Shown here in pieces: positions 16,600 through 24,477 of a stretch of 50,082 nucleotides of DNA (positions are counted from its first letter, which is position 1; the number at the start of each line of letters is the position of its first letter). Origin of the DNA: Lysobacter antibioticus (lineage in GTDB: Bacteria > Pseudomonadota > Gammaproteobacteria > Xanthomonadales > Xanthomonadaceae); assembly GCF_001442535.1 (NCBI RefSeq), contig NZ_CP013141.1:4870934-4921015 (forward strand). Reading direction: 5' to 3'. Under the pieces are notes generated by a model. That model did no database searches. It saw only the letters and a list, made by a program, of their open reading frames with translations, and was not told the origin of the DNA. The position numbers were made by a program, and so were the translations under genes.

Positions 16600-19395
16600 T
16601 TATTTGCTCGCCGGCGCCTTTTTTGCGGCTGAAAAATCGCCGGCGGTGTAGACGCTCAATTGCTCGGGCTTGAGGTGTTTGCGGATCGCCGCGTTGACCG
16701 CATCGACGGTCAAGGCTTTGAATTTCGCGTCCAGGTCGGCCGAGAACTGCATGGTGCGGCCATAGAACAGGTTGCTGGCCAGGCCGGCGGCGATCGCCGG
16801 ATCGGAGGCGCGGGCCTGCTCGCGCTGGGTCAGCAGCCCGGACACCGCATCGCGCAACTCGTCGGCGCCGACGCCGTCCTTGATCAGGCGTGCGAGTTCC
16901 TCGCGCATCGCGCGTTCGACCTTGTCCAGATTCTGCGGCGCGGCGATCGCTTCGATCGACCAGTTGCCGGCATCGTCGACGCCGCTGCGGCTGCTGTCGG
17001 CGTCGAGGTCGCTGCCGACGCCGTAACTCAGGCCGTCTTGCTGGCGGATGCGGTCGCCGAGGCGCGATTTGATGGTGCCGCCGCCAAGAATGTAGTTGGC
17101 GGCGACCAGGGCCGGGAAGTCGGCATCGGTGTCCTTCAAGGACAGGTTGGCGCGCGCCAGCAGCACGCCGTTGGGCTTGTCCGGGGTGTCGAAACGGCGC
17201 TGTTCGGCGGCGACCGCGGTGTAGCGGGTGTCGATGGGGGCGAACGCGTGCTTGGGGCGCCAGTCGGCGAACAGGGTGCGCAGTTGTTGCTTCAGCGCGA
17301 TCGGGTCGAAATCGCCGACCACGCTGATCTGGCCTTCGGCGCTGCCGTACAGGTCGCGGTGATAGGCGCGGACATCGTCGAGCTTGAGCGCCTTGATCGC
17401 CGCCAGCGACTCGTCCAGGTTCATCGCATGCAAGGGATGCCCGGCCGGCCAGGGATCGAAATGCAGGGCCATGGCGATGCCGGCGATGCTGCCGGGTTCC
17501 TGGCGCGAGGCTTCCAGGCCGGTGATCGCCTGCAGGCGGTATTGCTCGAACTCCTTGTCCGGATAGGTCGGCGTGCGCAGCACCTTGGCCGCCAGTGCGA
17601 GCGCTTCGCCGAGTTGCTCGCGGCGTGTGGTCAGGTCGATCCGTGCCGATTGCAGGCTGCCGCTGATGCGCGCGCTGGTCTTGAGCGCCTCGAAGCGCTC
17701 GTCGATCTGCTGGCGGCTCAGGCCTTCGCTGCCGCGCATCAGCAAGGCGCCGGCGATGCTGCCGGCGACTTCGCGGTTCTTCAGCGAGGCGAGGTCGGCG
17801 AAGTTGAACGAGGCCGAGACGGTGACGGTGGCGCCGCGGGTCTTCTTCGGCAGCAGGGCGAGTTTGAGGCCGCCGCCGACGCCGGTGTCGATGGTGACGG
17901 CCTCGGTGCGGGCCTGGATGTTGGCCGGGGTCGGGTCGAAGTGTTCGCCGGCCTCGATCGCGCTCTTACCGGTATAACCCTGCAGCACGGTGGCGGCGCT
18001 CGGCGCGGCCGGGATCTCGACCCGCTGCGGCGCGTCGGTCGGGACGAAACGGCCGAAGGTGCGGTTGCTTGAAGTCAGGTAGCGGCGGGCGACGCGGTTG
18101 ACGTCGTCGGCGCTGACTTTCTCGAGCGCATCGCGGTAGTGGAAGTACAGACGCCAGTCGCCGGCGACCACCGCGTCCGACAGGCCCATCGCCACGCCGG
18201 AGACGTTGGTGTAGGCCAGCTCGAAGCCGTTGCGCAGGCGCTGCCTGGCGGCCTCGACTTCCTCGGCAGTGACCGGCTGGCGTTCGATCTGTTCGAGCTG
18301 GGCGATCAGCACCTGCTCGGCCTTGGTGGCATCGCCGTCCTTCGGTACCGCGGCGAGCGCGCTCATCAGGCCGGGGTCCTGGCGTTGCTCGCTGCTGCCG
18401 CCGACGCTCGCGGCCAGGCCGCTTTCGACCAGGGCCTTGTGCAGGCGGCCGCCGGGCACGTGGCCGAGCACCTCGTCGAGCACGCCGAGCGCGGCGGCGT
18501 CGGCATGAGTGCCGGCGGGCACGTGATAGGCGGCCATCAACAGGCGGATGTCGCCGACCCGGCGCACGGTGACGTCGCGCTCGCCGTCCTGGGCCGGGTC
18601 GAGGGTGTAGAACTTGCGCATCGGCTCGGACGGCTTGGCGAGCGGACCGAAATGGCGCGCGACCGCATTCAAGGTGGCGGCGGGGTCGAGGCGACCGGCC
18701 AGCACCAGGGTGGCGTTGTCGGGCCGGTACCAAGCGCGGTAATAGGCCTGCAGGCGCTCGATCGGCACGTTTTCGACGTCGCTGCGCGCGCCGATCGTGC
18801 TGTTGCCGTAGTGGTGCCACAGATAGGCGGTCGAGCGTACGCGCTGCATCAGCGCCGCGACCGGGCTGTTCTCGCCGCTCTCCATCTCGTTGCGGACCAC
18901 GGTCATTTCGCTGTCGAGGTCTTTGCGGGCGATGTCGGAGTTCAGCATGCGGTCGGCTTCCAGGCCGAGCAGCCAGTCCAGAGTGGCGTCGTTGGCCGGG
19001 AACGAGGCGAAGTAGTTGGTGCGGTCGAGCGAGGTTTCGGCGTTGAAGCCGATGCCGCGCTTCTTCATTTCGGCGGGGATGTCGCGGTGGCGCGGCGTGC
19101 CTTTGAACAGCAGGTGTTCGAGCAGATGGGCCATGCCGGTCTCGCCGTAGTTCTCCTGCAGCGAGCCGACGCCGTAGATCAGGTTGACCGTTACGGTGGG
19201 CTGGCTGGCATCGGGAAACAGCAGCACGCGCAGGCCGTTGCTCAAGCGGTACTCGCAGATGCCCTCGACGCAGGGGCCGGCGCTGACGCCGGCCGGCGGC
19301 TGCGGCGATTCGGCCTGGGCCGTCGACAGGGCCAGGGCGAGGGCGAAGCCGAGCGAGGCGGCGAGCGGGGCGAGACGGGTGCGGTGCTGGGGCAT
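16600..19395 (-). CDS. Exported M16 family zinc metallopeptidase (pitrilysin-like, two-module)
   Basis: This periplasmic protease of 931 residues has a signal peptide (RLAPLAASLGFALALALSTA, then QAE). The inverted zinc motif HxxEH is H90-LLE-H94 in GMAHLLEHLLFKGTPRH, with the distant Glu expected about 75 residues later in the SEMTVVRNEMESGENSP region. The second half (about 490-930) repeats the M16 fold without the zinc motif, as normal for fused alpha/beta halves. The ATG at 19395 is chosen because AGGA lies at good spacing and the signal peptide follows; an in-frame start upstream would add a non-signal stretch. Its target peptides are unknown. It is divergent from truC. Confidence 0.93.
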   Translation of the reverse strand: MPQHRTRLAPLAASLGFALALALSTAQAESPQPPAGVSAGPCVEGICEYRLSNGLRVLLFPDASQPTVTVNLIYGVGSLQENYGETGMAHLLEHLLFKGTPRHRDIPAEMKKRGIGFNAETSLDRTNYFASFPANDATLDWLLGLEADRMLNSDIARKDLDSEMTVVRNEMESGENSPVAALMQRVRSTAYLWHHYGNSTIGARSDVENVPIERLQAYYRAWYRPDNATLVLAGRLDPAATLNAVARHFGPLAKPSEPMRKFYTLDPAQDGERDVTVRRVGDIRLLMAAYHVPAGTHADAAALGVLDEVLGHVPGGRLHKALVESGLAASVGGSSEQRQDPGLMSALAAVPKDGDATKAEQVLIAQLEQIERQPVTAEEVEAARQRLRNGFELAYTNVSGVAMGLSDAVVAGDWRLYFHYRDALEKVSADDVNRVARRYLTSSNRTFGRFVPTDAPQRVEIPAAPSAATVLQGYTGKSAIEAGEHFDPTPANIQARTEAVTIDTGVGGGLKLALLPKKTRGATVTVSASFNFADLASLKNREVAGSIAGALLMRGSEGLSRQQIDERFEALKTSARISGSLQSARIDLTTRREQLGEALALAAKVLRTPTYPDKEFEQYRLQAITGLEASRQEPGSIAGIAMALHFDPWPAGHPLHAMNLDESLAAIKALKLDDVRAYHRDLYGSAEGQISVVGDFDPIALKQQLRTLFADWRPKHAFAPIDTRYTAVAAEQRRFDTPDKPNGVLLARANLSLKDTDADFPALVAANYILGGGTIKSRLGDRIRQQDGLSYGVGSDLDADSSRSGVDDAGNWSIEAIAAPQNLDKVERAMREELARLIKDGVGADELRDAVSGLLTQREQARASDPAIAAGLASNLFYGRTMQFSADLDAKFKALTVDAVNAAIRKHLKPEQLSVYTAGDFSAAKKAPASK

Positions 19396-19405
19396 GAGAA
19401 TCCTG

Positions 19406-19487
19406 GAATGTTCGATGCGCTGTGAGCGTTGAATGTTCGATGGGCGCTCTGTGAGCGTTGAATATTTCATGGGCACTCTGGGAGTGC
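19406..19487. repeat. Three imperfect 25-29 bp tandem copies in the M16 gene leader
   Basis: The unit GAATGTTCGATG...CTGTGAGCGTT occurs at 19406-19430 and 19431-19459, with a more diverged third copy (GAATATTTCATGGGC...) at 19460-19487. On the minus strand these lie directly upstream of the M16 ribosome-binding site, in the 147-bp divergent gap to truC. Confidence 0.65.
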
Positions 19488-19542
19488 CTGGCGCAATAGA
19501 CGAAGATAGCGGTCGATCACCCTAGCGCCTGTGTACGGCCTC

Positions 19543-20304
19543 ATGAACCCGACGTTCAGTTCGATCCCAGATTCAGACGCCGACCCGCGCGCGGAGGTGC
19601 CCGCCGCCGGCCTGCCGGTGCTGTACGCCGACGAGACGATCGCAATCATCGACAAGCCGGCAGGGCTGATGGTTCACGACAGCGCGCTCGCGCGCGGCGA
19701 GACCGACTTCGCCGCCGACCGCCTGCGCGCGCAATTCGGCCGGCCGATCTTCCTGGTCCACCGCCTCGACCGCGCCACCAGCGGCTGTTTGCTGTTGGCC
19801 TTCGATCGCGAAGCCGCCTCGGCCCTGGGCAAGGTGCTGATGTCGCGCGAGGTCGAGAAAGACTACCTGGCGGTGTGTCGCGGTTGGCCGGCCGAGGATG
19901 CGTTCGAGGTCGATCACGACCTCGACGGCGGGCCCGGCAAGCCGGTCAAGAAACCGGCGCAAACCCGCTTCCGCTGCCTCGGACGCACCGAGCTGGCCTT
20001 GCCGTCGGCGGGCTTCGAGACCTCGCGCTACGCGCTGCTGCTGGCGCAGCCGCAGACCGGGCGCTTCCGCCAGATCCGCCGCCACCTCAAGCACCTGTCG
20101 CATCACCTGATCGGCGACACCAGCCACGGCGACGGCCGCCACAACCGCAGCTTCCGCATGCTCGGCATCCATCGCATGTTGCTGCACGCGCAGCGCTTGT
20201 CGTTCCTGCACCCGCTCAGCGGCGAACGCATCGTCGCGGTGGCGCCGCCGGACGCGGAGTTCGCCAAGGCCCTGGCCTTGTTCGAGGCGCCGCAGGGCGC
20301 CTGA
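19543..20304 (+). CDS. truC: tRNA pseudouridine(65) synthase TruC (RluA family)
   Basis: This 253-residue pseudouridine synthase has catalytic Asp76 in the motif HRLDRATSGCLLL. Later motifs (QTGRFRQIRRHLKHLSHHLI, GDTSHGDGRHNRSF, GIHRMLLHAQRLSFLHPLSG) follow E. coli TruC closely, including the N-R-S after GDxxHGD, and length and order also fit. TruC converts U65 of certain tRNAs to pseudouridine. An upstream GTG at 19531 is in frame, but ATG 19543 is the more natural start. It is divergent from the M16 gene and convergent with the DUF2059 gene. Confidence 0.9.
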   Translation: MNPTFSSIPDSDADPRAEVPAAGLPVLYADETIAIIDKPAGLMVHDSALARGETDFAADRLRAQFGRPIFLVHRLDRATSGCLLLAFDREAASALGKVLMSREVEKDYLAVCRGWPAEDAFEVDHDLDGGPGKPVKKPAQTRFRCLGRTELALPSAGFETSRYALLLAQPQTGRFRQIRRHLKHLSHHLIGDTSHGDGRHNRSFRMLGIHRMLLHAQRLSFLHPLSGERIVAVAPPDAEFAKALALFEAPQGA

Positions 20305-20402
20305 GAGCGATGCGGCTGGCGGCCATCGCCTCGGCAAGGTAAGCGAATTAGCGCGGCGAAGAATTCGACCAGAAACGACATTCCTCCCCCTGGGCACCGG
20401 CC

Positions 20403-20440
20403 TTTTCCCCCTTTGACAAAGGGGGCAGGGGGATTTGCTC
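20403..20440. repeat. Dispersed palindromic repeat, copy C
   Basis: This copy reads TTTTCCCCCTTTGACAAAGG then GGGCAGGGGGATTTGCTC. Its reverse complement matches copy A (12253-12290) end to end. It lies in the 173-bp gap between the convergent truC and DUF2059 genes, where it can act as a two-way stem. Confidence 0.75.
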
Positions 20441-20441
20441 C

Positions 20442-20471
20442 GCGCTTACGGACGAAGCGCTTACCGACGAA
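20442..20471. repeat. Two 15-bp direct repeats next to copy C
   Basis: GCGCTTACGGACGAA and GCGCTTACCGACGAA are adjacent direct copies differing at one base, 6 bp before the stop of the minus-strand DUF2059 gene. Confidence 0.6.
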
Positions 20472-20477
20472 ACCGGC

Positions 20478-21056
20478 TCAGCCGCCCGTCGCAGGCTGGG
20501 GCGGGCTGGGAGGCGCCGGCGGCGCATACAGCGCCGGTGCGGTCTTGCCGTCGCCGTCGACGATGTCCTTGACCTCGTCGCGCAGCTCGCGCTGCATGCG
20601 CTCGAACATGGTCTTCATCAGCGGCTGCAGTTCCTGCATGGTCCGGCCTATCGCCAGCGGCATCTTCTCCATGATGCTGCGCCCGGCCGGGCTGCCGTAG
20701 AAATCGATGAGGGCCTGCACTTCGGCGGCGTCGAAGGTCTCGCCGTAGACCTTGCGATAGATCGGCGCGACGGCCTTCCAGTCCAGCATCTCCTCGACCA
20801 TGCTCATCTGCCGGGCCAGGCTGCGCGCGAGCGCTTCGCGCTGCTTGTCACTGAGCCCGTCGCCGGCTTCGGCCATGGCCATCATTTCGGCTGGTTCGCG
20901 CATCTGCTTGAGCATCTCGCCCTTCATGCGCTCGTAGTTCATCGAGTGCATGAGCTGGTCGATCTGGGCATCGCTCGGGCGAGCGGCGAAGGCCGGCGCC
21001 GCGCACAGGGCGGTGCTCAGCAATAGGATGGAAAGGCTGCGGGACAGTGTGGACAT
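20478..21056 (-). CDS. Exported DUF2059 domain protein
   Basis: This protein of 192 residues has a signal peptide (SRSLSILLLSTALCAAPAFA) and a DUF2059-like helical core: DWKAVAPIYRKVYGETFDAA then EVQALIDFYGSPAGRSIMEK. The family function is not known. Many Gram-negative members are small periplasmic proteins. The tail is Pro/Ala-rich (APPAPPSPPQPATGG). The ATG at 21056 is supported by AAGGAAG about 9 bases upstream. It is followed toward 20305 by repeat copy C and the convergent truC gene. Confidence 0.85.
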   Translation of the reverse strand: MSTLSRSLSILLLSTALCAAPAFAARPSDAQIDQLMHSMNYERMKGEMLKQMREPAEMMAMAEAGDGLSDKQREALARSLARQMSMVEEMLDWKAVAPIYRKVYGETFDAAEVQALIDFYGSPAGRSIMEKMPLAIGRTMQELQPLMKTMFERMQRELRDEVKDIVDGDGKTAPALYAPPAPPSPPQPATGG

Positions 21057-21159
21057 CGTGGTTCTTCCTTGAAGGGGGACGGCATCGTCCGTGGCTGCAT
21101 CGAGGCCGTCAGTGGCCGTCGTTGCGGGGTTTATCGGGTTCGCCCGCTCGCCGCAGCGA

Positions 21160-21810
21160 TCAGGGGCGGCGCTCGTACTGGCGATAGACCGGACGCGCGG
21201 CGGCGTTGGAGGCCGCATTGAGCAGGTCCTGCAGGAAAGCGTCGCGCAGCACCTGCTTCGGTGTGCCCGAGCCGTAGCCGTTGCGGCCGTCGGCGCCGTA
21301 GCCCTGCTGCGACATCTGTTCCAGCACGCGGCGGCCCTCGGGGGTGCGCGACAGCTGGGTCAGCGTCTGCAGCTCGGAGGCGCTGAAGCCGCCGTTGCTC
21401 TGCTCGAAGCCGTTACGGTCGTAGACATTGCCGTAGGCGTCGCGGCCGTAGTTGCTGTCGTCGTAGCGGTTGTCTTGACGGCCGTCGTCGTACTGGTTTG
21501 CCGAGGCGGCGCTGGCGGCATTCTGCAACTGCTGCATGAAGCCGCTCTGCACGCCGGCGTACTTGCGCAGGACTTCCTGGTCGGTGGCATTGGCCGGCCG
21601 CCCGACCACCGCCTCGGCGATGGCCTGGGCCGATTGCAGGGTTTGCCGTTGCGCGCGCGGCGAGGCGATGGCGTCGACGTTGGCCGGGTCGAGGTAGGCG
21701 TCCTGCGCCGTGGCCGGCGCGGCGGCGAACAGTGCGGCGAACATTACCGCTGCGAGCCGGACCGCTGCGAGCGGGGCTGCGGCGAGCGGGCGGGGCAGGC
21801 GCTGGCGCAT
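21160..21810 (-). CDS. Exported protein of unknown function, Asn/Tyr/Asp-rich centre
   Basis: This protein of 216 residues has a long signal peptide (LAAVMFAALFAAAPATAQ). The middle (about residues 105-140) is rich in Tyr, Asp, Asn and Gly (QYDDGRQDNRYDDSNYGRD), low-complexity and probably disordered. The two flanks are helical with VVGRPANATDQEVLRKYAGV and ELQTLTQLSRTPEGRRVLEQ. No family is recognised. It lies 103 bp upstream of the DUF2059 gene on the same strand and may share a transcript with it. A cell-envelope role is only a guess. Confidence 0.75.
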   Translation of the reverse strand: MRQRLPRPLAAAPLAAVRLAAVMFAALFAAAPATAQDAYLDPANVDAIASPRAQRQTLQSAQAIAEAVVGRPANATDQEVLRKYAGVQSGFMQQLQNAASAASANQYDDGRQDNRYDDSNYGRDAYGNVYDRNGFEQSNGGFSASELQTLTQLSRTPEGRRVLEQMSQQGYGADGRNGYGSGTPKQVLRDAFLQDLLNAASNAAARPVYRQYERRP

Positions 21811-21992
21811 ACGGACTTCCTCCTTGGACCGGTCCCGGCATGGTCCGCCTCGCCCGCGGCCGCGTCAACGACGGCCCGCACAGCCGCCCGCCGCGGTCAA
21901 GCCCGGCTTCAGCCGCGGTTCGCCCGGCTCCCGTCGAGGCCGCGTAATGGACGCGACCGCGCGCCGGTCTACAATCGCCGGCGGAGGAGAGC

Positions 21993-22406
21993 ATGGTGGA
22001 TCTGTCGATCACGATTCCCGAACAGGAATTGGTCGAGCGCTTCGTGCGTTCGACCGGTCCGGGCGGGCAAAACGTAAACAAGGTCGCGACTGCGGTGGAA
22101 TTGCGCTTCGATATCGCGCAATCGCCCTCGTTGCCCGAGGCCGTGCGCGAGCGTTTGCTGAGCAAGCGCGACCGGCGCGTGACCACCGACGGCGTGCTGG
22201 TGATCAGCGCGCAGCGGTTCCGCACCCAGGAACGCAACCGCGAGGACGCCCGCGTGCGCCTGGCCGCCTTCGTCGACAGCGGCCTGCGCGCGCCCAAGCC
22301 GCGCATCGCCACCAAACCCAGCCGTGCCTCCAAGGAACGCCGCCTCGGCGCCAAGCGCGAACGCAGCACGACCAAGCGCGGTCGTTCGCAAAGTAATTGG
22401 GACTGA
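21993..22406 (+). CDS. arfB: Peptidyl-tRNA hydrolase ArfB (stalled-ribosome rescue)
   Basis: This 137-residue class-I release-factor-like protein carries the catalytic GGQ motif at residues 24-26 (STGPGGQNVNKVAT) and a basic C-terminal tail (KERRLGAKRERSTTKRGRSQ) that enters the empty mRNA channel. ArfB hydrolyses peptidyl-tRNA on ribosomes stalled without a stop codon. Length and layout match E. coli YaeJ (140 residues). GGAGGAGAG precedes the ATG. The acyltransferase gene follows after 10 bp, so the two are probably co-transcribed. Confidence 0.95.
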   Translation: MVDLSITIPEQELVERFVRSTGPGGQNVNKVATAVELRFDIAQSPSLPEAVRERLLSKRDRRVTTDGVLVISAQRFRTQERNREDARVRLAAFVDSGLRAPKPRIATKPSRASKERRLGAKRERSTTKRGRSQSNWD

Positions 22407-22416
22407 CGGAGCACGC

Positions 22417-23028
22417 ATGCAGCAGCCAGCCCGCGACGACATCGTCCTGACCTTGCCGCCGAACGTGCCGCAAGTGCGTTTCAACCGTTTCACCCGCTGG
22501 GTCGGCCGCACCATCCTGCGGCTCGGCGGCTGGCGCATGGTCGGCGCGTTTCCCGACATTCCGCGCGCGGTGCTGATCGGCGCGCCGCATTCCTCGAACT
22601 GGGACGGCGTCTGGGGGTTCGCGGCCAAGGCGGCGATGGGCCTGGACGTGAAGGTCCTCGGCAAGGACTCGCTGTTCCGCGTGCCTCTGCTCGGCGGGCT
22701 GCTGCGTTCGCTCGGGGTGATCCCGGTCAACCGCAGCGCCGCGCACGGCGTGATCGAACAGGCCGCGGCGATGATCCGCGCCCAGGAGCATTTCTGGTTC
22801 GGTCTCGCGCCCGAAGGCACGCGCAAAGTCGTCGAGCGCTGGAAAGCCGGGTTCTGGAAGATCGCCAAGGCGGCCGACGTGCCGGTGGTGCCGGCGTATT
22901 TCCACTACCCCGACAAGATCATCGGCATCGGCGAGGCGTTCCAGCTCGGCGACGACATGGATGCCGACATGCGCCGCATCCGCGACTGGTACAAGCCCTG
23001 GCAGGGCAAGCACCACGGCACGACCTGA
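22417..23028 (+). CDS. PlsC-like lysophospholipid acyltransferase
   Basis: This 203-residue acyltransferase has the HX4D catalytic motif HSSNWD (in GAPHSSNWDGVWGFA) and the substrate-binding motif APEGTRK about 70 residues later. PlsC-type enzymes acylate lysophosphatidate or another lysolipid or hydroxyl acceptor at the inner membrane. The protein is shorter than E. coli PlsC (245) and diverged, so it may act on a lipid other than lysophosphatidate. GGAG lies 8 bases before the ATG at 22417. It follows arfB closely. Confidence 0.85.
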   Translation: MQQPARDDIVLTLPPNVPQVRFNRFTRWVGRTILRLGGWRMVGAFPDIPRAVLIGAPHSSNWDGVWGFAAKAAMGLDVKVLGKDSLFRVPLLGGLLRSLGVIPVNRSAAHGVIEQAAAMIRAQEHFWFGLAPEGTRKVVERWKAGFWKIAKAADVPVVPAYFHYPDKIIGIGEAFQLGDDMDADMRRIRDWYKPWQGKHHGTT

Positions 23029-23086
23029 TCTGGGCTGACCTGGCCGGCCGGTTTCTGCGGGTTAATTCAGGCGTTTGTCGGCGCGT

Positions 23087-23791
23087 TTATTTGCGGGGAC
23101 GCCTGGCGCGTTTGCCGCCGGGTTTGCCGGCCTCGCCGGCGCTGTCGATCTGTTCGAGCTGCAGGCGCAGATCGTTCAAGGTCGAGACGATGTGGGCGCA
23201 CAGCAGGTCGGCCACGCGCGCGGAGTCGCGCGCCAACCAGGCGTCGAGGATCTCGTGGTGCTCGCTGCTCGCGCGGGCCTCGCGGCCTTCCGGCTCCAGG
23301 TGCTTGCGCACATAGCGTTCGGCCAGCACCTGCAGGCGTTCGACCAACTGGGTGGTGACGTGGCGGCCGCCCGGCCGCACCAACGACAGGTGGAAGGTGC
23401 GGTTGAAGCGCACCGCGCTGTGGACGTCGGCCTTCGAGGCCGTTTCCAGGGCGGCCAGGGCCGTCCCGGCGGCCTTGCGTTCGTCCTCGCTGGCTTCCAG
23501 GCAGGCATGCGCGGCGGCGTCGGGTTCGATCTTCAGGCGCAGCGCGAACACTTCCTCGGCCTCGCCGGCGGTCATCGCCGGCACGAAGAAGCCGCGGTTG
23601 GGATGCGAGCTCAACAAGCCCTGTTGTTCCAGCCTGCCTAAGGCTTCGCGCAGCGGAATCTTGCTGATGCCGAGTTCCTCGGCGAGCAGCTCCTGGCGGA
23701 TCGGCGCGAGCGGCGGAATCTGCGTCGACAAAATGCGTTCGCGGACCACTTCGAAGGCTTGGTCGGACAGCGAACGGGGGACGATGCTCAT
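23087..23791 (-). CDS. GntR-family regulator with FCD ligand domain
   Basis: This 234-residue repressor-type regulator has an N-terminal winged HTH at residues 8-70 (SDQAFEVVRERILSTQIPP, LAEELGISKIPLREALGRLE, then QQGLLSSHPNRGFFV) and an all-helical FCD domain from about 78 to 215. Conserved acid/His residues (FHLSLVRPGG, SSEHHEILDAWLARD) suggest a metal site for an organic acid ligand. The C-terminus is basic (GGKRARRPRK). No metabolic operon is adjacent on its 5' side; a 16-bp perfect palindrome of the FadR-subfamily kind lies at 24079-24094, 288 bp upstream, and is a possible operator. Confidence 0.92.
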   Translation of the reverse strand: MSIVPRSLSDQAFEVVRERILSTQIPPLAPIRQELLAEELGISKIPLREALGRLEQQGLLSSHPNRGFFVPAMTAGEAEEVFALRLKIEPDAAAHACLEASEDERKAAGTALAALETASKADVHSAVRFNRTFHLSLVRPGGRHVTTQLVERLQVLAERYVRKHLEPEGREARASSEHHEILDAWLARDSARVADLLCAHIVSTLNDLRLQLEQIDSAGEAGKPGGKRARRPRK

Positions 23792-24477
23792 GCGTTCAGT
23801 CTACCCAACCGCCAGCGTCTGCGGCCTGTCCGCGGGCGCTGCGTACGTCTCGGCGAGGGCATGGCCGGAAAGCAGGGCTGGCGAGGGTCGGCTCATTCGA
23901 ATTCGAGGCTCGCGAATCCCGTGCTCGCGAAAGCGCGGCCGGCGGCGGCGTCGAATGGGGCGTTCTTCGCCGCAGGCAGGGCGGTGACAGGGATCGCCGT
24001 CCGTCGGCGCACGGGCGTCTGACCGGCACGGTGATCGTCTCCACAGACTGACGTCACGGAATCGGTCCAAGTTAGCAGATACCGTATACGGTATACAAAA
24101 TAGCCTGGCGACATGTCAGGCGCGTGACCGGCCTGGCAGGGGGCCCGCCGGTGAACAGATTCGGGACCGATCGAGGGGCAGGCCAGGCCTGCACCGCGAA
24201 CCCGGCTGCCCGGCGGATGGGGGCTGCGCCAACGCGCGCCGACCGATTCGCGACGTCTGCCGCGCCCGTCCTGGATCCGCCGGCCGTCCCGTCCCCCACG
24301 AACGTGCGCGATGCGCGCGTCCCCGCCACCGAGTCAGCAACTCACCGAGCAAGGAGAGCCGCCCTCATCCACTCGTCCGACCGTCGATGACTTTCCGCAA
24401 TCCGGAGCCACGGACCCGATCGCCAGGCCGCATGTCGCCGCCGCATCGGGCCCGACGTCCAATCAAAGGAGAATGCG
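23792..24477. other. 686-bp gap upstream of the GntR and collagenase genes
   Basis: Apart from the palindrome at 24079-24096 and an AT-richer patch around it, I see no supported gene. Short open frames on both strands are Arg/Pro/Ala-rich with no family character and look like chance frames of GC-rich DNA. The collagenase ribosome-binding site (AAAGGAGA) is at the right end. Confidence 0.6.
24079..24096. promoter_or_regulatory. Perfect palindrome ATACCGTATACGGTAT, possible GntR/FCD operator
   Basis: ATACCGTA followed by TACGGTAT is a perfect 16-bp inverted repeat; the overlapping GTATACGGTATAC is a 13-bp near-palindrome. GTATAC-type repeats are typical operators of FCD-type GntR regulators, and such a gene starts 288 bp away. 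The site stands in an AT-rich patch unlike its surroundings. The link is inferred. Confidence 0.55.

Noticed and set aside
16250..16651. A 133-residue plus-strand frame in the post-ubiB spacer
   Set aside because: It runs through a terminator, a repeat copy and the 3' end of the M16 gene; composition is low-complexity and no ribosome-binding site is seen.
24124..24390. An 88-residue plus-strand frame upstream of the collagenase gene
   Set aside because: Composition is random Ala/Arg/Pro, with no start signal and no family; overlapping frames on the other strand are just as long.
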